A program made the position numbers and the translations under genes. Under the pieces are notes generated by a model. It was not told the DNA's origin and made no database searches. It was given only the letters and a program-made list of their open reading frames with translations. From NCBI GenBank assembly GCA_002479255.1, contig DLMJ01000001.1:74055-138054 (forward strand): a stretch of DNA of 64,000 bases, written 5' to 3'. Shown here in pieces: positions 41,113 to 52,938 of the stretch; position 1 is the stretch's first letter, and the number at the start of each line of letters is the position of its first letter. This DNA comes from Candidatus Binatus soli (GTDB taxonomy: Bacteria; Desulfobacterota; Binatia; Binatales; Binataceae).

Positions 41113-42204
41113 ATGCTCGACTGTGACGACATTCAGCAACGCCTGTCCGCGTACCTTGGCGCACCGGTCTCGCGTCTGAGCGTCCTTGCCAGCGGATGGG
41201 AAACCACGGTCTTCGAGTTCACGCTCGATGCGGCGTCGAAGGCGTTCACGGCCATCCGGGCCGGCCAATCGATGGTTTTGCGGTTCTATCAAGGCTCCGA
41301 GGCCGACGCCAAAGGCGCCCGCGAATACACCACCATCGATCGCCTGTTCGCCGCCGGCTATTGCGTCCCGCGCCCCTACGCCTTCGAGGCCGACCATCGC
41401 GCCCTAGGCGCGCCGTTCCTCATCATGCAGCGGCTGGCGGGCGGTACGCTGTTCACGATCCGCAGCTTTCCGAGTTCGTTAAAGACTTTCTCGATGGCAT
41501 TTTTTTCTTTCGTCCGCGCGCAGTCGAGGCTCCACAAGCTCGACCCGGCGAGCGCGCCCCTGCGCGAGATTCCGCACGCATATGCGCCAATCGCAGGCGC
41601 CGGCGCTGACGCCGACTGCCCGCTGCTGGATCGCGTGCTTGCGATCATCGCCAATCGCGTCGAGACCGGCCCGCTGCCCGGTCTGCGCGAGGCGCTCAAT
41701 CTGGTTGCCGAACGCGCGGCCCGGTTTCGCCACAGCCCCAATTCGCTCCTGCACATGGATTATCATCCGCTCAACGTGATGGTGGATGGGGTGCGCGTGA
41801 CCGGCGTCATCGACTGGGTGAACGCCGATGTCGGCGATCGCCATCTCGACGCTGCGATGACGGCCGTGATTCTGTCCTCGTCCGCGCTGGAGAACCCGCG
41901 ATGGATGCGCGACAACGTGGTCGGCAACGGGCTTCGCGCGAGCTTCGCGGCTTTGTACATACCGCTCTATCATGCGATGGCGCCGATCGACTTCGAGCGC
42001 TTCCGTTACTGCCAGGCGGTCGCGGCGCTGCTGCGGCTCTCGATGCTCGGGATGATGCGCGCGCGCGGTCCTGAGGTTGTCGGCTTCCGCCGCGAGGCTA
42101 TCCACGAAGTCACGCCCGCGGTCGTGAGACTGCTCAGCCGCTACGCCACCCGCAAGAGCGGCACCGCGGTCGGGATCGATACCACGGCTCCACAGCCCGC
42201 CTGA
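41113..42204 (+). CDS. Aminoglycoside phosphotransferase-fold kinase
   Basis: A 363-residue soluble protein of the APH/choline-kinase-like family. It has a nucleotide-contact start (SRLSVLASGWETTVFEF), the catalytic Brenner motif LLHMDYHPLNVMVDG and the metal Asp in TGVIDWVNADVGDRHLDAA. A long LIMQRLAGGTLFTI hinge precedes it. In genome-wide terms such kinases phosphorylate small hydroxylated metabolites more often than antibiotics, so I give no resistance call. The ATG at 41113 is chosen because the open frame upstream passes through the palindromic repeat. Confidence 0.83.
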   Translation: MLDCDDIQQRLSAYLGAPVSRLSVLASGWETTVFEFTLDAASKAFTAIRAGQSMVLRFYQGSEADAKGAREYTTIDRLFAAGYCVPRPYAFEADHRALGAPFLIMQRLAGGTLFTIRSFPSSLKTFSMAFFSFVRAQSRLHKLDPASAPLREIPHAYAPIAGAGADADCPLLDRVLAIIANRVETGPLPGLREALNLVAERAARFRHSPNSLLHMDYHPLNVMVDGVRVTGVIDWVNADVGDRHLDAAMTAVILSSSALENPRWMRDNVVGNGLRASFAALYIPLYHAMAPIDFERFRYCQAVAALLRLSMLGMMRARGPEVVGFRREAIHEVTPAVVRLLSRYATRKSGTAVGIDTTAPQPA

Positions 42205-42349
42205 ATCGCGCTCCTCCGCTGATCGCTTCCAGCCGAAAAAATCTGTGAGACCTTGGAAATGCGAAAGTGTTATGCAACTGCGTTGGTGTTGATTACCCGG
42301 ACCTGATGCAATAGGCGGCTACTGGCGCTCTCCGCGATTCTTCCCCCTG

Positions 42350-42709
42350 ACCCTTCTAACAGGGACGAAGTCCCGCATTCTTATCTTAGCATCGGGTGCA
42401 GGGCTCACCCCTGCCCGTTGGCACGGCTGGCCAGTATTAAGACCCGTTGGCACGGGAGGCCAGTATTAAGAAACCGTGCGCCCGCGGGCTCTTCCATCGC
42501 ATAGTCGCGAAAAGATGCGCTGCGCAGATTTTCGCGTCTTCTCACTGCGGGTGCAGGGGCCGCAGCCCCTGCCGCCCACCGCGCAGGTGATTCTTCCTTC
42601 ATGCGCCCGCCAACGCCGGGCGGCCTTAACATTGGGTGCAGGGGTCACCCCTGCCCGCGCGCGACAACGGAGCGCGGCCTTAATACTGGGTGCAGGGGTC
42701 ACCCCTGCC
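42350..42709. repeat. Intergenic palindromic repeat cluster, copy 3
   Basis: A 360-base mosaic between the kinase and acnA. It holds GGGAC-GAA-GTCCC, GCAGGGCTCACCCCTGC (42398-42414), a tandem 29-base unit (42414-42442 and 42443-42471, two mismatches), GCAGGGGCCGCAGCCCCTGC near 42552, and GCAGGGGTCACCCCTGC at 42638-42654 and 42692-42708. The stretch 42530-42655 is the inverted counterpart of about 21230-21345. The last palindrome abuts the acnA stop codon. 42205-42349 shows nothing recognisable. Confidence 0.9.
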
Positions 42710-45475
<2,766 letters not shown>

Positions 45476-45635
45476 TGATCGAGCCCTGCCCTCCTGGTGC
45501 GATGGTCAAAATGGAAGAATCGGACGCGAGTTCCAAATCCGGCGCTCAGCCCAATCCGATTCGATTTGCTATCCGTTCAGAATACCGCGCGAGCGCGCCC
45601 AATCAACTGGCCAACTGGCGGGAGACGATGGCGTT

Positions 45636-48600
45636 CTAGCCGGGGCCGGCGCTGCGGCGCGATGCGCGCGCGGGCGCCGGGCCGTGCAACCCGTCGAAGA
45701 CCAGCGAGCGTCCGTCGGAATGGAATCGCATCGCGGCCAGAATGCCGACCCGCGGCGATTCGAGCGCCGCCACGCCGTCGATTGAATCGATCGTGATACG
45801 CTGCTTCAGCGCCAGAAGAGCCGCCACCGCCGCGCTGAAACTCTCGTCATCGGCGCCGCGCTCGCCCGCCGTGATCATCGCGCGTCCCTGCAATCCCGCA
45901 ATCACGCGGCCGGCGCGAATGACCACGACGTTGGCCGCCTCGCGCGCGATACCGTATCCGGCAATCACGGCGCCGTACGGATTGGCGGGATCGATCGCGC
46001 TCAACGCAACCGGTTTCTCTCGCGCCGGAATGAGGCTCCGCGCCGCGCGCAGCATCTCGACCGCCTCTGGCAGGGCATATTGTTCCCCCGAAATCGATCT
46101 CACGAACCACCCCCGCCGAATCGCGCCGCTATATTCCAGCCGCCGCAGCGCAAACGCGATCTCGCTCCACGAGATATGCGTCGATTCGAGGCCGAGCATC
46201 TCCCGGGCGAGAATTCCATGACGCTCGAGCAATTTGAGCGCGAGATCCCGCGCGTCATCCGGGCCGCCAGCGCGATGCTCGCCCGCGCGTATCAGCGACC
46301 ATCGGCCCGCCAGACTCGACTTCAGCCGCGCGCGAACCGCCGCGTCGTGACGAGTCGTCGGGCGGTGTGCGACCGACTCGAGCGCGCGCTCGGCGCCGCG
46401 ATCGTCGGCAAACATCCGGATCGGCGCAAAGTTGTCGTTGCTCACGCGCCCCAACGCCGCCATCCGCCATAACGCGGACAATGCGTCGCGCTCCGAAACA
46501 TTCGCTCGCTCCGAAACCTCGTCCAGGTACTGCGCACCCGCGGCTCCCAGAGCCTCCAGCACCGCCTGCTCCTTCGCGTCCGCCGGCGCGGATTCTTCGC
46601 GCGGTACAAACAGAGTGGCCTTGCGCGCAATGAATGTGACCCGCGACGGTGTGCTCGCGGGACGCGCGCCTTCGATACCTTCTTCGGCAACGGCGACCCA
46701 CTTCATCTGGCCGCTCATGCAGACCAGGTCGAGCATCTCGGGCCGATAGCCTGCGATGCGCGCCGGGATAATCGCGTGCTCCCAAATCTCGGGCGTCGCC
46801 GCGATTCCTGACAGCTGTTCGAGCACCGCAGCTACGCCGCTCTGATCGGCCGGCAGCTCAGCGCCGCCGACGCGCATCCATCGCAGCCGAAACGCCGCGT
46901 ACTCGTGATCCGCGCACGGCTCGATTTCAGCGCGCACCCGCGCCAGCGTCATCCGATGAATCCGTTCCAGGTTGTAGCGGTCGCACCATTGAATCGCATC
47001 GGCGCGCGTGAAATGACCGCGAAAAATCCCGCCATCCCCTTCCAGCGCCGCGAGAATCCGCTCGATGTCCGATTCTTTGATATGCAGTAGCGCCGCGATT
47101 TCACCGGCAGTCGCCGGTCCGCAAGTCTTCAGCGCGCGGCGCACGAGTTCGGCGCGCGCACCGTCGCCATCGCGGCCCTCGTCGCTCGACTGGAAACCGC
47201 CGTCAATCGATGCGGTGGGATACGCGGCGGCAAAGACGCCCTTGTCTTCGCTCGCGATTATTCGCTCTGCCGATTCGCCGCTTAAGTTGACACGCGCGAT
47301 TCGCCGCTCCGCGTCCAACTCCGCCAGCATCGCGCGTCCGCCCTCGCCGGCGCGTTCTTCGGCCTCGGCCTGCGTGAGCGAACCGTGCGCCCGAATCAAT
47401 TCGTACAATTCGTCGCGCGAGCGCGGCCTGCGTCCGGCCGCGCGGCCCGTCACTTCGGCTACGACGCTGTCGACCGCTTCCGCCGAGAGCAGATCGGAAA
47501 GGTCTTCTTTGCGGAACACGTCCTCGGCCATGCCGCGATTCATCGTCACGGTCCGCGAACGGCGATTGGCGCGTTCGCCGTCGTCGAGAAATGAATAGTC
47601 CGACGCGAGCAGGATGCGATGGGCAAACACCGACGGCGCGATCGCATCGACCGCGACGGTGCGAATCGCGCCGCTCTCGATGCCTTCGAGCATCCGCACC
47701 GTGCGCGGCAGGTCGGTGGACTCCTCCAGGCATTCGCGAATCGTTTCCTCGATCACAAAATGGTCCGGGAGTTCGATCGTGGCCGGCCGGTTCTCGAAGC
47801 AGGCTTGCTGGCCGGGAAAAATCGCGGACAGAAGTTCCTGCGAGCGAAGGCGTTGAATCCAGGCGGGAACCTTCTTGCCGCGCGATGAGCGCATCACCGC
47901 GAGTGCGCGCGTCGCGACGTGGCGGAAGCGCACTTCGAACATCGGCGCACCCAGGATCGCCTGGATAAGTACGTCGCGCGCGTTGCGCGCCTTCAGCATG
48001 CTGAACAGAGTGTCGAGCGGGAAACTATGCCGCGAATTCAGCGCGAGCAGCACGCCGTCGTCGATCGCCGACGCCTGGATTTCGAAATCGAACGACTGGC
48101 ACAGGCGCTTTCGAATCGCCAGACCGAGTCCGCGATTGAGGCGGATTCCGAATGGCGTGTGAATGACGATTTGCGTGCCGCCCAGGCCGTCGAAGAAGCG
48201 CTCGATGACGACGGTCTTTTCGTCCGGGATCGCGCCGAGCGCCTCGACGCCGCGGCGGACGTAGTCCACGGCTTGCGTGGCGGCGCGATCCGACATCGCG
48301 CATTCGCTCATCAGCCAGTCAGCGGCCGATTCGTTGCGTTCGAGACGGCTCCAAATCTCGCGGCGAAGATCGCAAATCTCCGCCGACAGCGCCTGCGAGC
48401 GGCCGCCTGCCTCGGTCTGCCAGAAAGGCAGCGTCGGAGCCATCCCGGGCGCCGGCTCGACCATCAGGCGTCCGCGCGAGATGCGCTGAATCTGCCAGGG
48501 CATCGAGCCGAGCGAGAACACGTCGCCGCGCGACGACTCCTGCGCGAAGTCCTCCTCGACATCGCCGACCTTTCGGCCCTCGGACTCGATCACGACGTCG

Positions 48601-50159
48601 TAGTTGCCGGCTTCGGGGATCGTTCCGCCCGAGGTGATGGCCGACAGGCGGGCGGATCGCCGCGGGCGGACGCGGGCGTTGACGCGGTCGAAGAAAATCT
48701 TTGGCGACGCGCCCATGATTCGCTCGGGCAACTCGGCCGAGAGCTGTTCGAGCAGATGGCGCAGCTTGCCGGCGTCGAGATCGCCGAAGTTGTAGGCGCT
48801 GCGCAGCACGCGCAGCAGCTCGGCTTCGGAGATTTCCTCTTCCTCGGCCGCGATTGCGACGATTTGCTGCGCCGCGATATCGGCGCATCCCATCGGAATT
48901 TCCACTTCGTCCAGATGCCCGCGGCGAATCGCGCGCACCGCCGCGCCGCATTCGAGCAAATCGTCGGTGGTCAGCGCGAAGAAGCGTCCCTTGGGAGTCG
49001 CGCCGAGGCTGTGCCCCGAGCGCCCGACGCGTTGAATCGCGGCCGCGATGGACTTGGGCGAATCGACCTGGCACACGAGCTCGACGGCGCCGACGTCGAT
49101 GCCGAGTTCGAGCGACGCGGTCGCGACGATCGCCTTCAACTCGCCGCGCTTGAGCCGTTGCTCGGCGAGCAGGCGCTCGGCGCGCGCGAGGCTGCCATGA
49201 TGCGCCATCACGGCGTCAGCGCCGAGCCGCTTCTGCAGATTGAGTGCGACCCGCTCGGCAAAGCGGCGGCTGAGCGTGAAAACCAGCGTCGTGCGATGCT
49301 CGCCGATCAGGCGCGCGACTTCGTCGTACATCGCTTCCCAATGCGGATGAGTGGCCAGCGGTCCAAGCTCGGGGCCGGGCGCGATGACCTGGAGATCCAT
49401 CGTGCGGACGCGATCGTCGGCGCGAACTATTTTTATCGGACGCGGTGAGCGCGAATTGCCGCGCGCCACGTCGTAGCCGGCCAGGAACGCGGCCAGCTTT
49501 TCGATCGGATTCAACGTCGCCGACAGGCCGATTCGATTGGGCCGCGGCCGCCCGCGACTCGTCACGAAGCGTTCCAGGCGTTCGAGAGTCAGCGCGAGAT
49601 GCGCACCGCGCTTGTTGCCGGCCAGCGCGTGGAGTTCATCGACGATCACGTGGCGGACGGCGGCGAGTTTTTCGCGGAACTTCGGCGAGGTCAGCAGGAT
49701 GAACAGCGACTCGGGCGTCGTGACCAGAATGTGCGGCGGCCGCCGGAGCATCGCAGTGCGCTCACTCGCGGAGGTGTCGCCAGTGCGAAGACCGGCGCGA
49801 ATGCGCGAAAGATCGAGGCCCGATTCGGCGCCGACGTCGCGCACGCCGTCGAGCGGCTCCTCGAGATTGAGCCGAATGTCGTTGGCCAGCGCCTTGAGCG
49901 GCGAAACGTACAGGACCGAGACTTCATCGCAAAGCCGATCGCGCGCCGCGTCGAGGACGAGGCCGTTGATTGCCCACATGAAGGCGGCCAGAGTCTTGCC
50001 GCTGCCGGTCGGCGCGCATAGCAGGACGTCGAAGCCGGGCGCGTCGTTGGCGGCGCCGATGACGGGCCATCCCAGCTCTTGCGCGCGCGAGGGCGCGCTG
50101 AAGCGGCGCTCGAACCAGGTGCGAACGGCAGGATGGAAGTCGTCGAGCGCGCAGTGCAT
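45636..50159 (-). CDS. lhr: Lhr-type superfamily-2 helicase
   Basis: A 1507-residue ATP-dependent helicase of the long Lhr class, thought to act in DNA repair and possibly RNA processing. Walker A is LLCAPTGSGKTLAAF at about 47-60, followed by HVIVDELHALAGNKRG (DELH box) near 170, IGLSATLNPIEKLAAFL, and RVGRSGHSLGATPKGR (motif VI). After the Lhr core (about 850 residues) come the C-terminal winged-helix arrays found in bacterial full-length Lhr, with ELYELIRAHGSLTQAEAEER and LVRRALKTCGPATAGEIAAL among them. The ATG at 50159 is seven bases from an extended -10, suggesting a leaderless mRNA. Confidence 0.94.
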   Translation of the reverse strand: MHCALDDFHPAVRTWFERRFSAPSRAQELGWPVIGAANDAPGFDVLLCAPTGSGKTLAAFMWAINGLVLDAARDRLCDEVSVLYVSPLKALANDIRLNLEEPLDGVRDVGAESGLDLSRIRAGLRTGDTSASERTAMLRRPPHILVTTPESLFILLTSPKFREKLAAVRHVIVDELHALAGNKRGAHLALTLERLERFVTSRGRPRPNRIGLSATLNPIEKLAAFLAGYDVARGNSRSPRPIKIVRADDRVRTMDLQVIAPGPELGPLATHPHWEAMYDEVARLIGEHRTTLVFTLSRRFAERVALNLQKRLGADAVMAHHGSLARAERLLAEQRLKRGELKAIVATASLELGIDVGAVELVCQVDSPKSIAAAIQRVGRSGHSLGATPKGRFFALTTDDLLECGAAVRAIRRGHLDEVEIPMGCADIAAQQIVAIAAEEEEISEAELLRVLRSAYNFGDLDAGKLRHLLEQLSAELPERIMGASPKIFFDRVNARVRPRRSARLSAITSGGTIPEAGNYDVVIESEGRKVGDVEEDFAQESSRGDVFSLGSMPWQIQRISRGRLMVEPAPGMAPTLPFWQTEAGGRSQALSAEICDLRREIWSRLERNESAADWLMSECAMSDRAATQAVDYVRRGVEALGAIPDEKTVVIERFFDGLGGTQIVIHTPFGIRLNRGLGLAIRKRLCQSFDFEIQASAIDDGVLLALNSRHSFPLDTLFSMLKARNARDVLIQAILGAPMFEVRFRHVATRALAVMRSSRGKKVPAWIQRLRSQELLSAIFPGQQACFENRPATIELPDHFVIEETIRECLEESTDLPRTVRMLEGIESGAIRTVAVDAIAPSVFAHRILLASDYSFLDDGERANRRSRTVTMNRGMAEDVFRKEDLSDLLSAEAVDSVVAEVTGRAAGRRPRSRDELYELIRAHGSLTQAEAEERAGEGGRAMLAELDAERRIARVNLSGESAERIIASEDKGVFAAAYPTASIDGGFQSSDEGRDGDGARAELVRRALKTCGPATAGEIAALLHIKESDIERILAALEGDGGIFRGHFTRADAIQWCDRYNLERIHRMTLARVRAEIEPCADHEYAAFRLRWMRVGGAELPADQSGVAAVLEQLSGIAATPEIWEHAIIPARIAGYRPEMLDLVCMSGQMKWVAVAEEGIEGARPASTPSRVTFIARKATLFVPREESAPADAKEQAVLEALGAAGAQYLDEVSERANVSERDALSALWRMAALGRVSNDNFAPIRMFADDRGAERALESVAHRPTTRHDAAVRARLKSSLAGRWSLIRAGEHRAGGPDDARDLALKLLERHGILAREMLGLESTHISWSEIAFALRRLEYSGAIRRGWFVRSISGEQYALPEAVEMLRAARSLIPAREKPVALSAIDPANPYGAVIAGYGIAREAANVVVIRAGRVIAGLQGRAMITAGERGADDESFSAAVAALLALKQRITIDSIDGVAALESPRVGILAAMRFHSDGRSLVFDGLHGPAPARASRRSAGPG

Positions 50160-50166
50160 TAGGGGA

Positions 50167-50175
50167 AATATATCA
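50167..50175 (-). promoter_or_regulatory. Extended -10 promoter of lhr
   Basis: Minus-strand TGATATATT ends seven bases before the lhr ATG, so transcription would begin at or next to the start codon. No clear -35 is present. It is the same TGA-TATA-T form as before uvrC. Confidence 0.6.
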
Positions 50176-50201
50176 CCGGCATGCGATCCGGAAGAAATTA
50201 A

Positions 50202-50564
50202 TTAGCGCTCGGAGGGGCGCAGCAGATCGGGGAGGCGAGCGGTGAATTCGCTGCGCGAGAGCGTCAGCTCGTAGCCTGCTTCGCGGGCGGCCTTCAGGGG
50301 TTTCAAATCTACGTGCGAGGCGAATCCGATCACGCGCGCGCCGGGAGCAGCCGCGCGGATTTGTTTCAGGGTCTCGAGCGCGGGAAAGGCGTCGTCTGAG
50401 AGATCGGTGAAGACGACGGAGGGTTTCAATTCGGCGCACCGCGAGGCAACGGCGTCGAGCGTCGAGGCGTAGCCAACTTCGGCGCCGACGGCGGCGGCGA
50501 CAGCTTCGATCTTCGAGCGGAAGAACAAGTCGCGGACGAGGCCGAGTGCTGTTTGACGGCTCAT
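50202..50564 (-). CDS. Receiver-like small protein
   Basis: A 120-residue cytoplasmic protein with a CheY-like alternating pattern. The segment RCAELKPSVVFTDLSDDAFP puts an Asp at the usual end of the third strand (FTDLS), and VIGFASHVDLKPLKAAREAG fits the fourth strand and helix. The N-terminal DD pair typical of active receivers is not visible (LVRDLFFRSKIEAVAAAVG), so it may be a degenerate or pseudo-receiver. No output domain is attached and no kinase is adjacent. I use the ATG at 50564; the frame continues 13 residues further upstream. Confidence 0.6.
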   Translation of the reverse strand: MSRQTALGLVRDLFFRSKIEAVAAAVGAEVGYASTLDAVASRCAELKPSVVFTDLSDDAFPALETLKQIRAAAPGARVIGFASHVDLKPLKAAREAGYELTLSRSEFTARLPDLLRPSER

Positions 50565-50780
50565 GATCGGGCGCTCAGTGAATCCCGCGATCCAATACTT
50601 CATCCATCACATTAACTCCTGAAAAAGCGCCGTTTCGTTGTCCGCGTGCGCAATTGCAACTGGATTTATCAGAGCGGCGCCCCTCTTCGCCACCGGGAGA
50701 GCGGCTTGCAAAGACGGCCGGCCTGGAGTAAGTGTCATATTGACGCAAAGTAATGACGGCCACGCTGAAGAGGACTCACG

Positions 50781-51794
50781 GTGAACCAATCTGTTGAAAC
50801 TGCGGTTAGCGGGATCGCGCTCCACGACAAGCTCGGCGTGCTCGGCAACGAGACCTACACGGCTGACACGTGCGAGCGCTACGCGGACATGATCGCGGAG
50901 ATCAAGCGGCTGAAAAAGGCGCGCCGCGCGGTGGTGCTCGCGCACAACTATCAGCGGCCGGAGATTTTCGAGGTCGCCGATTTTATCGGCGACTCGCTGG
51001 AGCTGGCGCGCAACGCGCGCGACGTGCGCAACGCCGACGTGATCGTCTTTTGCGGCGTTCACTTCATGGCGGAGACGGCCAAGGTCTTCAACCCCGATCG
51101 CAAGGTGCTGCTGCCGGATCTGAAGGCGGGATGCTCGCTGGCGGACAGCGTGACGGCCGAGCGGCTGGCGGATCGCAAGGAAGAACTGCTGAAGATCTAT
51201 CCCGACCTGAAGGTGGTGTCGTACGTCAATTGCACGGCCGACGTCAAAGCGTTGTCCGACGCGTGCTGCACGTCATCCAACGCCGCGAAGATCGTAGAGC
51301 GGATCGACTCGGACAATATCCTGTTCGTGCCCGATCAGAATCTCGCCAACTACGTGCAGGGGCAGACGCGCAAGCGGGTAATTTCGTGGGACGGTAACTG
51401 CTACGTTCATCACCAGATAACTCCCGACGAGATAAACAAGGTCAAGCGCGCGATTCCCGGGATCAAGGTGATTGCGCATCCCGAGTGCCGGCGCGACGTG
51501 CTCGCGCTCGCCGACGCGGTGTTGTCCACCAGCGCGATGATCGGTTACGCGCGAAGCAGCGACGCCGACAAGTTCCTGGTGGTGACGGAATGCGGGCTCT
51601 CGGACCGCCTCCTGATGGAAATTCCCGACAAGCGCTTCTACAAGGTGTGCAAGCTATGCCGGTTCATGAAGATGATCACGCTCGAGGGCACGCTCGATTC
51701 ACTGCGCCATCTGCGCTACGAAATCGAACTTTCCGACGACGTGCGCGCGGGCGCGAAGCGGGCCCTGGAGCGCATGCTCGAGCTGAGCGTCTGA
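50781..51794 (+). CDS. nadA: Quinolinate synthase NadA
   Basis: A 337-residue 4Fe-4S enzyme that condenses iminoaspartate with dihydroxyacetone phosphate to form quinolinate for NAD synthesis. It has VVLAHNYQRPEIFEVADFIG near residue 50, VFCGVHFMAETAKVFNP, LLPDLKAGCSLADSV (cluster Cys), SYVNCTADVKALSDACCTSS, VTECGLSDRLLMEIP and the final Cys in FYKVCKLCRFMKMITLEG. The start is GTG at 50781 with AGAGGAC as ribosome site. NadB and NadC are not in the window. The gene is followed by an NrtR-type NAD regulator on the same strand. Confidence 0.96.
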   Translation: MNQSVETAVSGIALHDKLGVLGNETYTADTCERYADMIAEIKRLKKARRAVVLAHNYQRPEIFEVADFIGDSLELARNARDVRNADVIVFCGVHFMAETAKVFNPDRKVLLPDLKAGCSLADSVTAERLADRKEELLKIYPDLKVVSYVNCTADVKALSDACCTSSNAAKIVERIDSDNILFVPDQNLANYVQGQTRKRVISWDGNCYVHHQITPDEINKVKRAIPGIKVIAHPECRRDVLALADAVLSTSAMIGYARSSDADKFLVVTECGLSDRLLMEIPDKRFYKVCKLCRFMKMITLEGTLDSLRHLRYEIELSDDVRAGAKRALERMLELSV

Positions 51795-51853
51795 GCGCGA
51801 ACGCACAAGGCGTCGCGGCCGGCGCGGCGCGTGGCCAACGGCTGGCGCGGCCG

Positions 51854-52492
51854 ATGGTCGCGGTGGACACCGTGTTGTTCGCGATCAACGGCGGGCGCCT
51901 GCAGACCTACCTGGTCGAGCTGCGCCGCGGACCGGGTCGCGGGCGGTGGGCGTTTCCGGGCGGCCTGGTGCGAGTGGGGGAACTGCTCGACGAGGCGGCG
52001 CGGCGCGAGCTTTACGATTCGACGGGACTTCGCGGCGCTTATCTCGAGCAGCTGTTCACGTTTGGAGATCCGTCGCGCGACCCGCGTGCGCACGTGGTGT
52101 CGGTCGCGTACATGGCGTTGATTCCCGACCCGCAGGGCATCGGCGCGCCATGCGACAAATACGCGACCGGCAGATGGTACGAAGTCGCGCGTCTGCCGCA
52201 GCTTGCGTACGATCACTCGCTGATGGCGGCGTATGCGGTCAAGCGGCTGAAGTCGAAACTCGAGTACACGAATATCGCGTATGCGTTGCTGCCCCGGGAA
52301 TTCGCGTTCGCCGAGTTCGAGGAACTATACTCGCTAATCCTCGGCCGTCCGCTCGATCGGCGAAACTTCCGCCGGCGGATTCTCGCGATGGGCCTGCTCA
52401 AACGCCTGCCGCATACGCGGCGCGGACCGCATCGGCCGGCCGCTCTATACAGTTTTGCGAATCAAAGCCTAAGATTCATCGAGATGCTATAA
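51854..52492 (+). CDS. nrtR: NrtR-like Nudix transcriptional regulator
   Basis: A 212-residue protein with an N-terminal Nudix domain (residues about 1-130) and a C-terminal winged helix (about 145-212, with EFAFAEFEELYSLILGRPL, DRRNFRRRILAMGLLKRLP). The Nudix box reads GGLVRVGELLDEAARRELYD, then STGL: the catalytic Glu pair of a true Nudix hydrolase is replaced by Asp-Ser, the degeneracy expected of NrtR, which senses ADP-ribose and represses NAD genes. It follows nadA by 59 bases on the same strand, so nadA is its probable target. No earlier start codon suits the domain, so ATG at 51854 is used. Confidence 0.88.
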   Translation: MVAVDTVLFAINGGRLQTYLVELRRGPGRGRWAFPGGLVRVGELLDEAARRELYDSTGLRGAYLEQLFTFGDPSRDPRAHVVSVAYMALIPDPQGIGAPCDKYATGRWYEVARLPQLAYDHSLMAAYAVKRLKSKLEYTNIAYALLPREFAFAEFEELYSLILGRPLDRRNFRRRILAMGLLKRLPHTRRGPHRPAALYSFANQSLRFIEML

Positions 52493-52493
52493 T
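52488..52493 (+). promoter_or_regulatory. Perfect -10 box before the Cys-rich protein gene
   Basis: TATAAT spans the end of nrtR and lies 20 bases before the ATG at 52514. The -35 at the right distance is weak. Confidence 0.4.
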
Positions 52494-52513
52494 TTCCGGC
52501 TGCGGAGAGACTC

Positions 52514-52936
52514 ATGTTCGAGGGCGTCAAAGGAATTGTCGCACTGACGGCCGCCGCGGTGGTGGTGGTGGCATTCTCTTACGCCGGCTATGTGTCCACT
52601 CAGGCGCAGCCGCCGGCGGGCCAGGTGGCCGTGGCCTCCGATGGTGCGGCGCGGCTGCGGGTAACGCTCGACCCGAACAATTTCCAGGGCGATGTGCGCG
52701 AGGCATATGAGATCGCCGAGCGCAATCCCACGCTGCTGGCGCAATTGCATTGCTACTGCGGATGCGACAAAACGAACGGGCACAAGAACCTGCTCGATTG
52801 CTACCGTGATACGCACGGCAGCAGGTGTGCGATCTGCGTCGGCGAGGCTCACGATGCTCAGTCGATGGCAACCCGGGGCATCCCGGTCGAACAAATCCGC
52901 GACGCATTGCGCGCGCGTTACGCCCACGGGAGCTGA
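52514..52936 (+). CDS. Exported PCYCGC-like Cys-rich protein
   Basis: A 140-residue exported protein. GIVALTAAAVVVVAFSYAGY is a signal or anchor helix. The mature core LLAQLHCYCGCDKTNGHKNL, LDCYRDTHGSRCAICVGEA contains a C-x-C-x-C cluster and two later C-x-x-C-type Cys, as in the PCYCGC motif family of small envelope proteins that may bind metal (copper is often suggested). The metal and partner are not established. Its stop lies two bases before the DedA gene, so the two are cotranscribed. Confidence 0.72.
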   Translation: MFEGVKGIVALTAAAVVVVAFSYAGYVSTQAQPPAGQVAVASDGAARLRVTLDPNNFQGDVREAYEIAERNPTLLAQLHCYCGCDKTNGHKNLLDCYRDTHGSRCAICVGEAHDAQSMATRGIPVEQIRDALRARYAHGS

Positions 52937-52938
52937 GC

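Noticed and set aside
41113..42204. An antibiotic-resistance call for the APH-fold kinase
   Set aside because: Only the general fold motifs are visible; most such chromosomal kinases act on metabolites.
42398..42708. Regularly recurring palindromes that might be a CRISPR array
   Set aside because: Units are mosaic, spacers are not of uniform length and no cas gene is near; they match a dispersed intergenic repeat family instead.
47919..49448. A 509-codon open frame antisense to lhr
   Set aside because: Low-complexity Arg/Ala/Glu reading fully inside the lhr helicase core; no family signature.
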